A DNA stretch of 64,000 nt from Nonomuraea angiospora (lineage in GTDB: Bacteria; Actinomycetota; Actinomycetes; Streptosporangiales; Streptosporangiaceae). Made by a program: the position numbers and the translations under genes. Numbering within the stretch: position 1 is the stretch's first letter; each line of letters begins with the position of its first letter. The stretch lies in assembly GCF_014873145.1 (NCBI RefSeq), contig NZ_JADBEK010000001.1, positions 5,394,001 through 5,458,000 on the forward strand, in the 5' to 3' direction. This document shows positions 26,432-34,340 of the stretch, one piece after another. Under the pieces are notes generated by a model. The model was not told the origin of the DNA. It made no database searches and worked only from the letters and a program-made list of their open reading frames with translations.

Positions 26432-27662
26432 TGAAGGGTGTCAATACTCCGTGCACGGTTGTGAGCTGCGGGTCTGTCCAGGCCCCCTGACCGAAGCAGT
26501 GGGCGAAGTCGGGCATGCTCGAGGCTCGTGGCATTCCGTCTCTTCTACATGATCTTCTGCCGCATAGTAGTCAGATGGCTGACGCTGCTGCCCCGTAGCG
26601 ACGCGTCCAAGACCTTGGAGATCCTCGTGCTACGTCACGAGGTCGCGGTGCTGCGCCGCCGGGTAGACCGTCCGAGGCTGTCGTGGGCGGATCGAGCGAT
26701 CATGTCCGCACTGGCCCGGGCACTGCCGGCGACGCTATGTGCCCACCGGTTGGCGACACCAGGGACGCTGCTGCGCTGGCACCGGCATCTGATCGCACGC
26801 CATTGGACCTACCCGCACCGGAGGATGGGACGGCCTGCAACCGATCCGACGGTCGTGGCGTTGATCCAGCAGTTGGCGCGAGAGAATCCGCGCTGGGGCT
26901 ACGAGCGCATCCGCGGCGAACTGCGGCATCTGGGCCACCAGGTGAGTGGTGCGACGATCCGCCGCATCCTGAAACGAGCGCGCCTGGGTCCGGCGCCGCG
27001 ACGGGCCGACGACCGCTGGCGCGATTTCCTCCGCGCCCATGCCGCGAGCACGCTGGCGTGTGACTTCTTCACGGTGGACACCGTCACGCTGCGCCGGTTG
27101 TACGTCTTCTTCGTGGTGGAGGTCGGCACCCGATTCGTGCACGTGCTCGGCGTGACCGCCCGCCCTGATGGCGCATGGGTTGCCCAGCAAGCCCGAAACC
27201 TTCTCGCCGATCTTAAGGACCGGGCAGCGACGTTCCGGTCCTTGATTCGGGATCGGGACGCGAAGTTCACCGACAGCTTTGATGAGGTGTTCGCAGGCGA
27301 CGGCATTGACGTGCTGAAGATCCCGCCACGGTCGCCTCGCGCGAACGCGTTCGCCGAGCGATGGGTACGCACCGCACGCACGGAGTGCACCGACCGACTG
27401 CTGATCTTCGGCGAACGACACCTTCGCACCGTTCTGGCCGAATACACCGATCACTACAATCGGCACCGCCCGCACCGCTCCCTCGGCCTCCGACCTCCCA
27501 ACGACGACGACTCCGACGTGATCCCGCTGCCGCTGGGCCGGATCGAGCGCCGCCAAATCCTCGACGGGCTGATCAACGAATACCAGCGAGCCAGCTGACC
27601 AACTGGATGCAGTTAAGAAAGAGCAGGTCAAGGCCTTGGGCCCAGTTTTGACACCCTTCACG
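26432..27662 (+). mobile_element. Intact rve-type insertion sequence
   Basis: Terminal inverted repeats can be read: TGAAGGGTGTCAATACT at 26432 and, on the complement of the right end, TGAAGGGTGTCAAAACT ending at 27662. The 1.23-kb element contains one full-length transposase gene. No clear target duplication is seen. It lies against an older scrambled copy. Confidence 0.8.
26528..27598 (+). CDS. rve/DDE transposase, full length
   Basis: A 356-residue transposase starting MAFRLFYMIFCRIVVRW. The leading hydrophobic stretch and LEILVLRHEVAVLRRRV precede a helix-turn-helix (WGYERIRGELRHLGHQVSGA) and the retroviral-integrase-like core: Asp in TLACDFFTVDTVT, Asp in LIRDRDAKFT, Glu in NAFAERWVRTARTEC. 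It ends with HYNRHRPHRSLGLRPP and LINEYQRAS. No frameshift or stop was found, and inverted repeats flank it, so it may be active. Other copies in the window (14826, 26350, 31215, 36439) are broken. Confidence 0.9.
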   Translation: MAFRLFYMIFCRIVVRWLTLLPRSDASKTLEILVLRHEVAVLRRRVDRPRLSWADRAIMSALARALPATLCAHRLATPGTLLRWHRHLIARHWTYPHRRMGRPATDPTVVALIQQLARENPRWGYERIRGELRHLGHQVSGATIRRILKRARLGPAPRRADDRWRDFLRAHAASTLACDFFTVDTVTLRRLYVFFVVEVGTRFVHVLGVTARPDGAWVAQQARNLLADLKDRAATFRSLIRDRDAKFTDSFDEVFAGDGIDVLKIPPRSPRANAFAERWVRTARTECTDRLLIFGERHLRTVLAEYTDHYNRHRPHRSLGLRPPNDDDSDVIPLPLGRIERRQILDGLINEYQRAS

Positions 27663-27716
27663 CCGATTTCCATGGGAGGGACTCCAGGCCGTTGGCGTTC
27701 CCACAGTCATGGCCTG

Positions 27717-28637
27717 CTATTTGGAGACCTGGGGTATGACAACAAGCTCGTCGGTATTGGTGAGCTTCTTAGCTGGACAGCCGGCTTGCGATGGAAGCAC
27801 CACCACAGGAGCATCCAGCGTCCCGCCGACCGCGACGCCGTCCAGCGCCTTTCCCGCGCACGGATTGTTCGCCGCCGGTGGCATGACCACTCGAACATTC
27901 GTTGGATTCTTTACGGCTATGCGAGTGGGCGGAAGCGTTGGCAGCCACACAAGGAGCAGCAGGCTTAAGGCGAAGGGGGCGCTAGACCACTTCATAGCGC
28001 TTATCAATCGGCCATACCGGCGCCGCGTCTCGAAGGACGCGGCAGCGTCTATCACGCGCTGGATGCGAACTTCGAGGTCGAGGGCAATGTTGCTTAATGC
28101 ATCTCTATCTGTAGGGTCGTCTGTATTGTACTCGTACGTCCCTATTTGTATCTTTTCTCCCGCAGTGCTTGGGATGGTTAAAGCCCTCTGTGTCAAGGTG
28201 CGATCTGCGGTGAGCTGCCAGATGGCGTCTCTTGACGTGCCCAGCAAGTCCGTGCGGCGGTCAACCGCTATATAGGTGATGAGTGCTGACGCCGGCGGTT
28301 CAAGGCGGTGGTTGGGGAAGTTGCCGTTGTCTGCGCGATCCAGTCCGGCAAGCTCATCGATGCTTCGACGAGGTGCCGCCAGTACAGCGGCTGCTTTGTA
28401 GAGAATCCATGCGACGCTGCCCAGGGCGACCATGAATCCCAGTGCGGCCAGTGTGATGGCCCAGGCGCCGGCATCACTGACGATCGCAATGCTTCGTAAT
28501 TGGACGCCGCCGCCGAGTAGGACGGCGACGACAGTGCCGCTTGCCCCTGCCAGCCATCTTACGGCCGTCCGCAGGTCGGAGGCGTGCGACACGTCATTCG
28601 CTGTCACTGCCAGGGGTTCGATGTCCGGGTTGCTCAT
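27717..28637 (-). CDS. Hypothetical membrane protein
   Basis: A 306-residue protein of unknown function. Start ATG 28637 (MSNPDIEPLAVTAND) has AAGGA 6 bases upstream; a longer upstream frame has none. Three hydrophobic segments are seen: VRWLAGASGTVVAVLLGGGV, WAITLAALGFMVALGSVAW near the N terminus, and APFALSLLLLVWLPTL toward the C terminus. Between them lies a soluble region of about 120 residues (TADRTLTQRALTIPSTAGEK, ALDLEVRIQRVIDAAASFET). The final 80 residues after the third helix look extracellular. It is divergent from the Phd/YefM gene, with 91 bp between the starts. AT content is higher than in neighbouring catabolic genes, suggesting transfer. Confidence 0.6.
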   Translation of the reverse strand: MSNPDIEPLAVTANDVSHASDLRTAVRWLAGASGTVVAVLLGGGVQLRSIAIVSDAGAWAITLAALGFMVALGSVAWILYKAAAVLAAPRRSIDELAGLDRADNGNFPNHRLEPPASALITYIAVDRRTDLLGTSRDAIWQLTADRTLTQRALTIPSTAGEKIQIGTYEYNTDDPTDRDALSNIALDLEVRIQRVIDAAASFETRRRYGRLISAMKWSSAPFALSLLLLVWLPTLPPTRIAVKNPTNVRVVMPPAANNPCAGKALDGVAVGGTLDAPVVVLPSQAGCPAKKLTNTDELVVIPQVSK

Positions 28638-28728
28638 GACGATTCCTTGTCTGCATTGATGGGGTCGGGTCGCATGCGAAGGGGTAGATGTAGTACAAAG
28701 GTAGTACGCAGATTTACAAGGATGGCCC

Positions 28729-29043
28729 ATGAGCGTTGAGAAGCCACCGGCGGGTCGGGAGGATGTCCGTATTTACAAGATGCGTGACCTCAACCAGAGG
28801 ACTGCTGAAGTGATCCAGGAGATCAATGATTCTGGTAAGCCTGCGATCATTACTCGCCATGGAAGATTTGTTGCCCTCATTTCGCCATTGCTCAATAAAG
28901 GACTCGAAGGCGAGCTGATCGCCCGATATCTGGAGCGGGAAGGCATTGAGGCGGAGGAGTCTGATTCTTCCGGTGGAGCGAAGGAAGAGAGGGGCCGACT
29001 GACCGAAGATCTGGCGCGCCGGCTGGGTATCGACTGGCCGTGA
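28729..29043 (+). CDS. Phd/YefM-type antitoxin
   Basis: A 104-residue protein: the N terminus YKMRDLNQRTAEVIQEINDS and KPAIITRHGRFVALISP match the Phd/YefM DNA-binding fold (M-R-D-L-x-x-x-T-x-x-V and P-x-x-I-T-x-x-G-x). The C-terminal part is acidic (EAEESDSSGGAKEERG) and would be the disordered toxin-binding tail. ATG 28729 sits 91 bp from the divergent membrane gene. No toxin gene follows on the same strand; the abutting gene at 29044 is convergent. The antitoxin may be an orphan or pair with the convergent gene. Confidence 0.8.
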   Translation: MSVEKPPAGREDVRIYKMRDLNQRTAEVIQEINDSGKPAIITRHGRFVALISPLLNKGLEGELIARYLEREGIEAEESDSSGGAKEERGRLTEDLARRLGIDWP

Positions 29044-29385
29044 CTAGGCTCTGACCGACATCAACTCTGAAATGGGCAGCACGCGCACCACGGTGACGGC
29101 TATGGGTTTTTTTGCTTCGCGGTACTCCTGATCGGTGGACGCCCGATATACGAAGTAGTGATCGGTTGCCTCGTCACAGTCGTCGGCCTCTTCTGAAAGC
29201 GGAATTGCGCGACGCCAGGCAAGGCTGCCTTCGTGGCCGCTGACCCACCCCTCATCAGGGGATCCCGCGCGCGGAGGAAAGAGGAGTGCCTCTTCCGCCG
29301 TCTTCATGATCCGGCGAATGACCGGCGTTTTTCCGATTTCCGCGAGATCGGTCTCCGCCATTCGGCCCCACTGGACTCCGGACAC
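29044..29385 (-). CDS. Hypothetical protein convergent with antitoxin
   Basis: A 113-residue protein of unknown function. GTG 29385 is chosen because GGGAGG lies 4-5 bases upstream. It reads MSGVQWGRMAETDLAEIGKT, PVIRRIMKTAEEALLF, then a beta-rich C-terminal part (ATDHYFVYRASTDQEYREAK, IAVTVVRVLPISELM). The N-terminal helix pair followed by strands is compatible with a ParE/RelE-sized toxin, but no catalytic residue pattern can be confirmed. Its stop codon directly abuts the antitoxin stop codon on the opposite strand. Confidence 0.5.
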   Translation of the reverse strand: MSGVQWGRMAETDLAEIGKTPVIRRIMKTAEEALLFPPRAGSPDEGWVSGHEGSLAWRRAIPLSEEADDCDEATDHYFVYRASTDQEYREAKKPIAVTVVRVLPISELMSVRA

Positions 29386-29810
29386 ATTCCCTCCCCGACC
29401 GGCATAACCCTCGTCCTGGTTGCCCAGAGTGTGTGGCGCAGCGTATCTCCAGTAGCGGCGACCTCCTCCAATCTCTGGTGCTTGCCCGTGAAGCGCGTCC
29501 GACTGCCTCGCGGGCAAAAATTTCAGGCACTCAGCCGTGCATCACGCTCCGTCAGCTCATCTCTTCATGCAAGGTAGCAAACTGCTAGCTTGCATGGCAT
29601 ATCCTAGCAGAAGGCAAAGAAACGCCACGCAACCCGCCAACCCAGGGCCCCTGCGTGCCGTGTGCAGCTGATCCTCCAGCTCGTAGGGTGATTGGCTCCT
29701 GCGGCGGCCGTGGGAGTCTCACGTGGTTGAGGTAGCGTGAGACGCTCGCCGTAGCTCGTCATGGAAGCGCGAGAGGCGCGGGCCGGTTACTGAAGGTGAG
29801 GTGTAGTGCT
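29386..29810. promoter_or_regulatory. Divergent intergenic region upstream of XRE gene
   Basis: 425 bases between divergent genes with no convincing gene. 29577-29610 contains A/T-rich steps (GCAAACTGCTAGCTTGCATG, partly palindromic: CTAGCTTGC). 29710-29745 has GTGAGACGCTCGCC and an earlier GAGTCTCACGTGGTTGAGG, i.e. an imperfect inverted GAGTCTCAC/GTGAGAC pair 25 bp apart that could be an operator for the XRE protein. Otherwise nothing is seen. Confidence 0.3.
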
Positions 29811-30677
29811 GTGGATCAACGCGGTCCTGTCGTCCAGGGAGCGCTTCTCCGGAGAAGGCTTACGGAGCTGCGAAGGCAGAGTGGGTTAACTCAGGAAGAG
29901 GTCGCCAGGAGGTTGGAGTGGCATACATCAAAGCTGATCAGAATAGAAGGGGGGCGAACAGGGATATCGAAAGTCGACCTTGACGCGCTGGGGCAACTCT
30001 ATGGAGTCACGGATCCTGCCCTCATGGAGGAGCTTCGCCTCCTGAATAGAGAGGCACGCTCCAAAGCATGGTGGAGCAGTTTCAAAAACGATGTCAGTGA
30101 CGCCTATCTGGCCTATGTCGGGTTCGAGGCCGGTGCATCCGTCATCAGGCAGTTTCAGCCGTTGGCCGTCCCCGGGTTGCTCCAGACGGAGGACTATGCC
30201 GAGACTCTGGCGCATGCTGCCATGGATGCCGATGCGCTCAAACAGCTCGTAAAGCTTCGCATGATGCGTCAGCAGACGCTGAGACAGCGTCCGATCCCGC
30301 CATATGAAATATTTGTGCTCGACGAAGCGGTCATTCGCAGACGTGTTGGGATAAGCCGAGATCGTGCAATAATGCCGACCCAGCTTCGACATATGGCCAG
30401 AGTGGCGCAGGAAAGCGAGCGCATAAGCATCAGAATAGTCCCGTTCGAGACGGGATCTCATGTCGGCATGCTGCGCGGCGCTTTTACCCTGCTGGAGTTC
30501 GACAGTGGCCTGGGAGAGCTTCTCCACCGAGAGAATGGCGATCTCCATGAGACACTGACCGGCGAGGATCCGCGCATCTCGGAAGTCCGTGCCGATTTCG
30601 AAGCCATCCTCGGAGAGGCGTTGGATCCAGCAGAGTCGCTGACGCTCATCCTTGAGGCAGCCGCAAGTATGGAGTGA
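29811..30677 (+). CDS. XRE-family regulator with DUF5753 domain
   Basis: A 288-residue regulator. The N-terminal helix-turn-helix is LRRQSGLTQEEVARRLEWHTSK followed by IRIEGGRTGIS, and the DUF5753 domain spans from FEAGASVIRQFQPLAVPGLL to the end (PFETGSHVGMLRGAFTLLEF, LTGEDPRISEVRADFEAIL). GTG 29811 follows GGTGAGG at workable spacing; another GTG at 29796 is possible. A DUF397 gene follows at 30794. This two-gene pair is a hallmark of Streptomyces and related genomes (WhiJ-like systems affecting development); the DUF397 protein is thought to modulate the XRE partner. Confidence 0.85.
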   Translation: MDQRGPVVQGALLRRRLTELRRQSGLTQEEVARRLEWHTSKLIRIEGGRTGISKVDLDALGQLYGVTDPALMEELRLLNREARSKAWWSSFKNDVSDAYLAYVGFEAGASVIRQFQPLAVPGLLQTEDYAETLAHAAMDADALKQLVKLRMMRQQTLRQRPIPPYEIFVLDEAVIRRRVGISRDRAIMPTQLRHMARVAQESERISIRIVPFETGSHVGMLRGAFTLLEFDSGLGELLHRENGDLHETLTGEDPRISEVRADFEAILGEALDPAESLTLILEAAASME

Positions 30678-30793
30678 AGCTGATCTGGCTCGTCCGTAGC
30701 GGGCGCCTTCTTTTGTAGGGCTGTGCCCGTGGCTGCTCTGTACGATCTTGATCCTCCAGGCTATTCTCATACCGACGTGGGGAGGATGGCTTG

Positions 30794-31003
30794 ATGACTC
30801 AGGAGCCCGGCGACCCGCCTGAGCTGATCTGGCGAAAGAGCTCTATGAGTACGACGGGCGAGTGCGTGGAGGTCGCGTTCGGCTCGGAATCAGCTTACGT
30901 ACGAGACTCCAACTCGCCCGATGGAGCGGTCCTTGAGTTCAGCCGCTCAGACTGGGTTGCTTTTATCGCAGGTGCGCGAAGAGGTGAGTTTGACTGGCCG
31001 TAG
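30794..31003 (+). CDS. DUF397 domain protein
   Basis: A 69-residue protein with the family signature LIWRKSSMSTTGECVEVAF (W-R-K-S-S-x-S...C-V-E-V) and the C-terminal VRDSNSPDGAVLEFSRSDW then FIAGARRGEF. A GGGGAGG lies 9 bases before ATG 30794. It sits 117 bp after the XRE/DUF5753 gene and belongs to the same pair. DUF397 proteins have no known enzyme activity. Full length for the family. Confidence 0.92.
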   Translation: MTQEPGDPPELIWRKSSMSTTGECVEVAFGSESAYVRDSNSPDGAVLEFSRSDWVAFIAGARRGEFDWP

Positions 31004-31214
31004 GGTGTGTGACACTCACGGAGTTTGAAACGTCACCCTCCGAGATGTGTGAAGTGGCCCTCGCCGTTTAATCGTGGAGAGTGTTGTACGGAGCCGAGAC
31101 CGCTGCTCAGTGACCGGACGACTGACCCGCTGATTTGTAGGTGCCGAGTATTGTGTCACGGGGTTGATCTGGGTTTTGCTCTGCTCAATGGCTCGGCTCC
31201 GGCGGGATCGAAGG

Positions 31215-31319
31215 ATGGCTCTGCGGCTGCTGTACTTGATCGTCTTACAGGCATTCGGCTGGATCGCGCTGCTCGCCTGATCACAGGCGTCCAAGGACGT
31301 AGAGATCCTGGTACTGCGG
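31215..31319 (+). pseudogene. rve-type transposase, N-terminal fragment
   Basis: Reads MALRLLYLIVLQAFGWIALL A, then an in-frame TGA, then SQASKDVEILVLR. This corresponds to the first 35 residues of the transposase type at 26528. It is cut at 31319 by an IS3 relic. Confidence 0.75.
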
Positions 31320-31321
31320 AT

Positions 31322-31656
31322 CCATGCTCACCGGGTCTCCCTCACGAAGAAAGCCGTCGCCGATTCTCGCGCCGCAACGCCTCCAGTTCCTGGCGTTCGC
31401 TGCTGGTCAGCCCGTCCCGCTGCCCGGCATCGACCTCGGCCTGGACTGCCGCACCGCCGTTTCGGACAGATCGAACTCCTGGGCCACCTGCCCGACCGAG
31501 CGGTCACCACGTCGGCACAGCTCAACGATCTCGGCCTTGAACTCCGGAGTGAACGAGCGGCGAGGACGCGGCTTCTTCTTCCCCATATTCTCCATCATCG
31601 ACATCCTTCCGGGGACGAACCCCTGATCTCGGATGTCCGTCAAACCGGGTCAAGCC
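31322..31656 (-). mobile_element. IS3-family relic (left end and orfA, with deletions)
   Basis: The minus strand carries the end sequence GGCTTGACCCGGTTTGACGG and the OrfA start GKKKPRPRRSFTPEFKAEIV, nearly identical to the intact IS3 at 54878-56146. About ten bases (GTGGATCCGC in the intact copy) are missing inside orfA after AVRQ, and a second internal deletion precedes the FLREGDPV end of orfA. It stops at the first codons of orfB. Nonfunctional. Confidence 0.85.
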
Positions 31657-31772
31657 CACACGCATCGGACAATTCCCAGCTTGTGACGGGCGGTAAGTCA
31701 CTCGCGGTGATGTGCCTCGATCTGAGATCCTGTTGGGCTGGCGTGGCGGCAGTGCGGAGGTTGGAAACCGAG

Positions 31773-33131
31773 GTGCCCGTGGATGAGCAGTTTGAGCGGC
31801 GGACGGCGGTCGCGGTGCTGGTTCGGTCGGTGCTGGATCATCTTGCGGGGCTGGAGGGGCAACCGCGCATCGGTCGGGTGATCGACATCCGACGGTGGTG
31901 GCGGTATGGCCAGGAGAACTTCGTTGGTCTCCAGTCGCGCGCATGGTTGATGCCGGCCGACGTACCCATAGTGGGATGGCTGGAGAAGTTTCCCGAGATG
32001 ACCGCGGTAAGACAGGCGTACAACGCGGATTCGGTGCTAGGCGCTCGCGTCGACACATTGATCGGAACGGAGTTCAGTCGGCACAGAAGGAACTTCGACT
32101 GGCTACTGATCGAGCACATTGTCCAGCCGATGGTCTTGGCCACCGGTATGTACGGCTTCGACGAAGCAGTCTTCGATCGCTTCTATGACCGCTTCGAGCG
32201 GGGGTTCGGCGCAGAGCAGGTCCACATGGTTGAGTTCCTTCCGCTCAACGGCTTCGAGTCGACGGAGATCTCCGTGCTGCTGCCTGACGGGCTCGTCCTG
32301 CAGCGCATGAGCGACACCCAGATGAGTGCCGCGATAGACCACCTCGCGGTGCCGCGCATGTCGGGCGGCAGCGTCAACGGTGCCCGCGTCTCGCGTTTCG
32401 ATCAGTGGGCGCTCGTGACGGCGCGCTCCTATCCGGTTGCCGACGGTGGCCCAATCGCGGCGCCCCAACCGCCCGCCTTCCCAACCTTGTACGAGCCGGC
32501 CAACACGCTGATCACGGCGCTGCGCATCGTGTGCGGCGGATCCGTCGTGGTTACGCGCAGTATGTTCGCCCAGGCAGACGACGAGTTCCCGATCGTCCAA
32601 GGCGTATCGGCGATGTTGAGCGCGTTCGACGGTGCGGACAACGACCGGCCGACCTACCTGCTGACCGACGCGCTGAACGCCTTCCGCGCCACATATACGG
32701 CGCTGAGCCTGCCTGGCGTTCACGCCGACCGCTCGCTTCAGATCGCCATCCGGCGGCTCGTCTTTGCCGGATCACGCCGTGTCGAGGCCGACCGCCTTAT
32801 CGACCTGATGATGTCCGCCGAGGCTCTGTTCATCAAGCGCGCAAACCTACTTCGAGGCACTAAAGGGGACAAGATCGCTGTGGCTGCGGCGACTCTACTC
32901 GCCGGGGATCTAGAGTTGAAGGCTGACGCCGATCAGATCCAAACGTTCATGAGGACCATGTATCAGGCCCGCAACGCTGAGATGCACGGTGACGACCGGC
33001 CCTACCTGAATCTTCGCCTACTGGATGGCACACCGACGGACTCCATGCCAGGCGTGCTCAACGATGCGGAAAAGATCATGCGCCGCGCAGTTTTAACCGT
33101 CCTCGCCGGGCACGCGGTAGTCGACAAGTGA
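31773..33131 (+). CDS. ApeA-like HEPN domain protein
   Basis: A 452-residue protein (start GTG 31773; start uncertain, since the frame is open to 31683). The C-terminal 130 residues form a HEPN-like all-helical unit: RLIDLMMSAEALFIKRANLL, then IQTFMRTMYQARNAEMHGDD with R400-x4-H405, the R-x4-6-H motif of HEPN ribonucleases, in the arrangement (Y-x-x-R-N-x-x-x-H-G) typical of ApeA-like HEPN proteins. The N-terminal 300 residues are a beta/alpha region of unknown fold (VEFLPLNGFESTEISVLLPD). It could be an RNase-based defence or stress protein. Preceded by IS3 debris, followed by an unrelated small membrane gene. Confidence 0.6.
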   Translation: MPVDEQFERRTAVAVLVRSVLDHLAGLEGQPRIGRVIDIRRWWRYGQENFVGLQSRAWLMPADVPIVGWLEKFPEMTAVRQAYNADSVLGARVDTLIGTEFSRHRRNFDWLLIEHIVQPMVLATGMYGFDEAVFDRFYDRFERGFGAEQVHMVEFLPLNGFESTEISVLLPDGLVLQRMSDTQMSAAIDHLAVPRMSGGSVNGARVSRFDQWALVTARSYPVADGGPIAAPQPPAFPTLYEPANTLITALRIVCGGSVVVTRSMFAQADDEFPIVQGVSAMLSAFDGADNDRPTYLLTDALNAFRATYTALSLPGVHADRSLQIAIRRLVFAGSRRVEADRLIDLMMSAEALFIKRANLLRGTKGDKIAVAAATLLAGDLELKADADQIQTFMRTMYQARNAEMHGDDRPYLNLRLLDGTPTDSMPGVLNDAEKIMRRAVLTVLAGHAVVDK

Positions 33132-33343
33132 CTGGGATCCGGACACCGGAAATCTGTAGCCGACTCTTGATCCTTTCGCCGAAAACATTCCAACGGCCAT
33201 CCGGCGAGCTGATCCATTTCCCTCAGATCCGATGAAATGCCCGCTTATCCTCCAAATAGAGGCAAAACTCCCCGCGTCATCCATTCGGCTGTGCCCAAGC
33301 AACGAGAATGGCAAGCTGAAGTAACACACGTTTGGGAGGTCGG

Positions 33344-33850
33344 ATGGTGGATGTAAATGGATGGTTCGCTCTTGCTGGAGCGCTCGGCGGCGTGGCGATC
33401 GGCGGGGTGATCGGCTTGGTCACTGCGGTGCTCAATCAGAAATGGCAGGCACGAGCGGCTGAACAAAATAGCCATATCGAGCAAGAACGGCAGCTGCGCC
33501 AGGAGCGGCGGGAGACGTACGCGGACTATTGGAGGGCGTGGAACTCGCTTATCCGGGTTCTTGAGAGGTCGACCGATCGGACGGCGGAGGCGGTCGATCG
33601 TATTGCCGTTGCTGAGGCGGAATGGCGACACGCTATCGACCCCATGTTCATCCTTTGCAGCCGTGGGGTTCTCAAAGCTGGTATCGAGCACCTGAGGACG
33701 ACCGAAGCGAGGATCGCCGCCGCGTTAGAGGGACGACGGCTTGACGGGGCAGGTAGGTCTCGTGCTCTGAGTCGAGCTATGCGAGAGGATCTGTGGGCTG
33801 ATCGGCCGTCCCAGACCCAGGAAGGCCCGTCCTATAGCGCGTCTCAGTGA
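33344..33850 (+). CDS. Hypothetical single-TM coiled-coil protein
   Basis: A 168-residue protein. ATG 33344 has GGGAGG 5 bases upstream. It starts with one transmembrane helix, FALAGALGGVAIGGVIGLVT, then a charged coiled coil (EQNSHIEQERQLRQERRETY, ADYWRAWNSLIRVLERSTD) and a variable C terminus. This plan (short external N terminus, TM, cytoplasmic coiled coil) is common in small actinomycete membrane proteins of unknown function. No enzyme motif is seen. Confidence 0.6.
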   Translation: MVDVNGWFALAGALGGVAIGGVIGLVTAVLNQKWQARAAEQNSHIEQERQLRQERRETYADYWRAWNSLIRVLERSTDRTAEAVDRIAVAEAEWRHAIDPMFILCSRGVLKAGIEHLRTTEARIAAALEGRRLDGAGRSRALSRAMREDLWADRPSQTQEGPSYSASQ

Positions 33851-33869
33851 CTGGGGCTATCCGAATACT

Positions 33870-34160
33870 CGGGTGCGGGGATACCTGGCTGAAGTGCACT
33901 GCTATCACCCACTACGGCAGCCGCGATTCGTTGGATGAGCTGGATATATGCGGCGGTTAGGCGGGCTCGGTGATGGAACCAGCGGGCGCGTACTTGATGG
34001 CTGCGTCGCCGGGCTGGCCAGAGAGCAGCCTGTTCCAGGGCGGGTGTGTGGGGCCGGTGACAGCGTTGAACAGGCGCTTGACCTCCGCGACCGTCAGCGG
34101 GATCAGGCCAGAGTCCTCGAGAGGCGCTTCGTTGAGACGGGTGGGGCGCGTGTGGCCACG
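33870..34160 (-). pseudogene. Transposase C-terminal relic
   Basis: On the minus strand GLIPLTVAEVKRLFNAVTG resembles the last conserved block of IS701-like and related DDE transposases. In a shifted frame SHQVRARWFHHRARL resembles the usual final RRRHQARAR-x-x-HYRR. Two frames, no start. Identification by motif memory. Nothing else is seen in 33851-34340. Confidence 0.4.
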
Positions 34161-34340
34161 CTAGCGAAGGCGAATGATCATAGGAAGGGTGTCCTCCATT
34201 GTCCGCAGCGAAGAATAGCGATGCTGGAGGAAGTGATCGCGTGTGTGTAGCAGTTCATACGCAATACGTGACGGCAAGTGCGCATGTGGGGATCGCGTCC
34301 TACCCTCGGTGAGGGTTCGTTTGACGAATGGGAGACGGTC

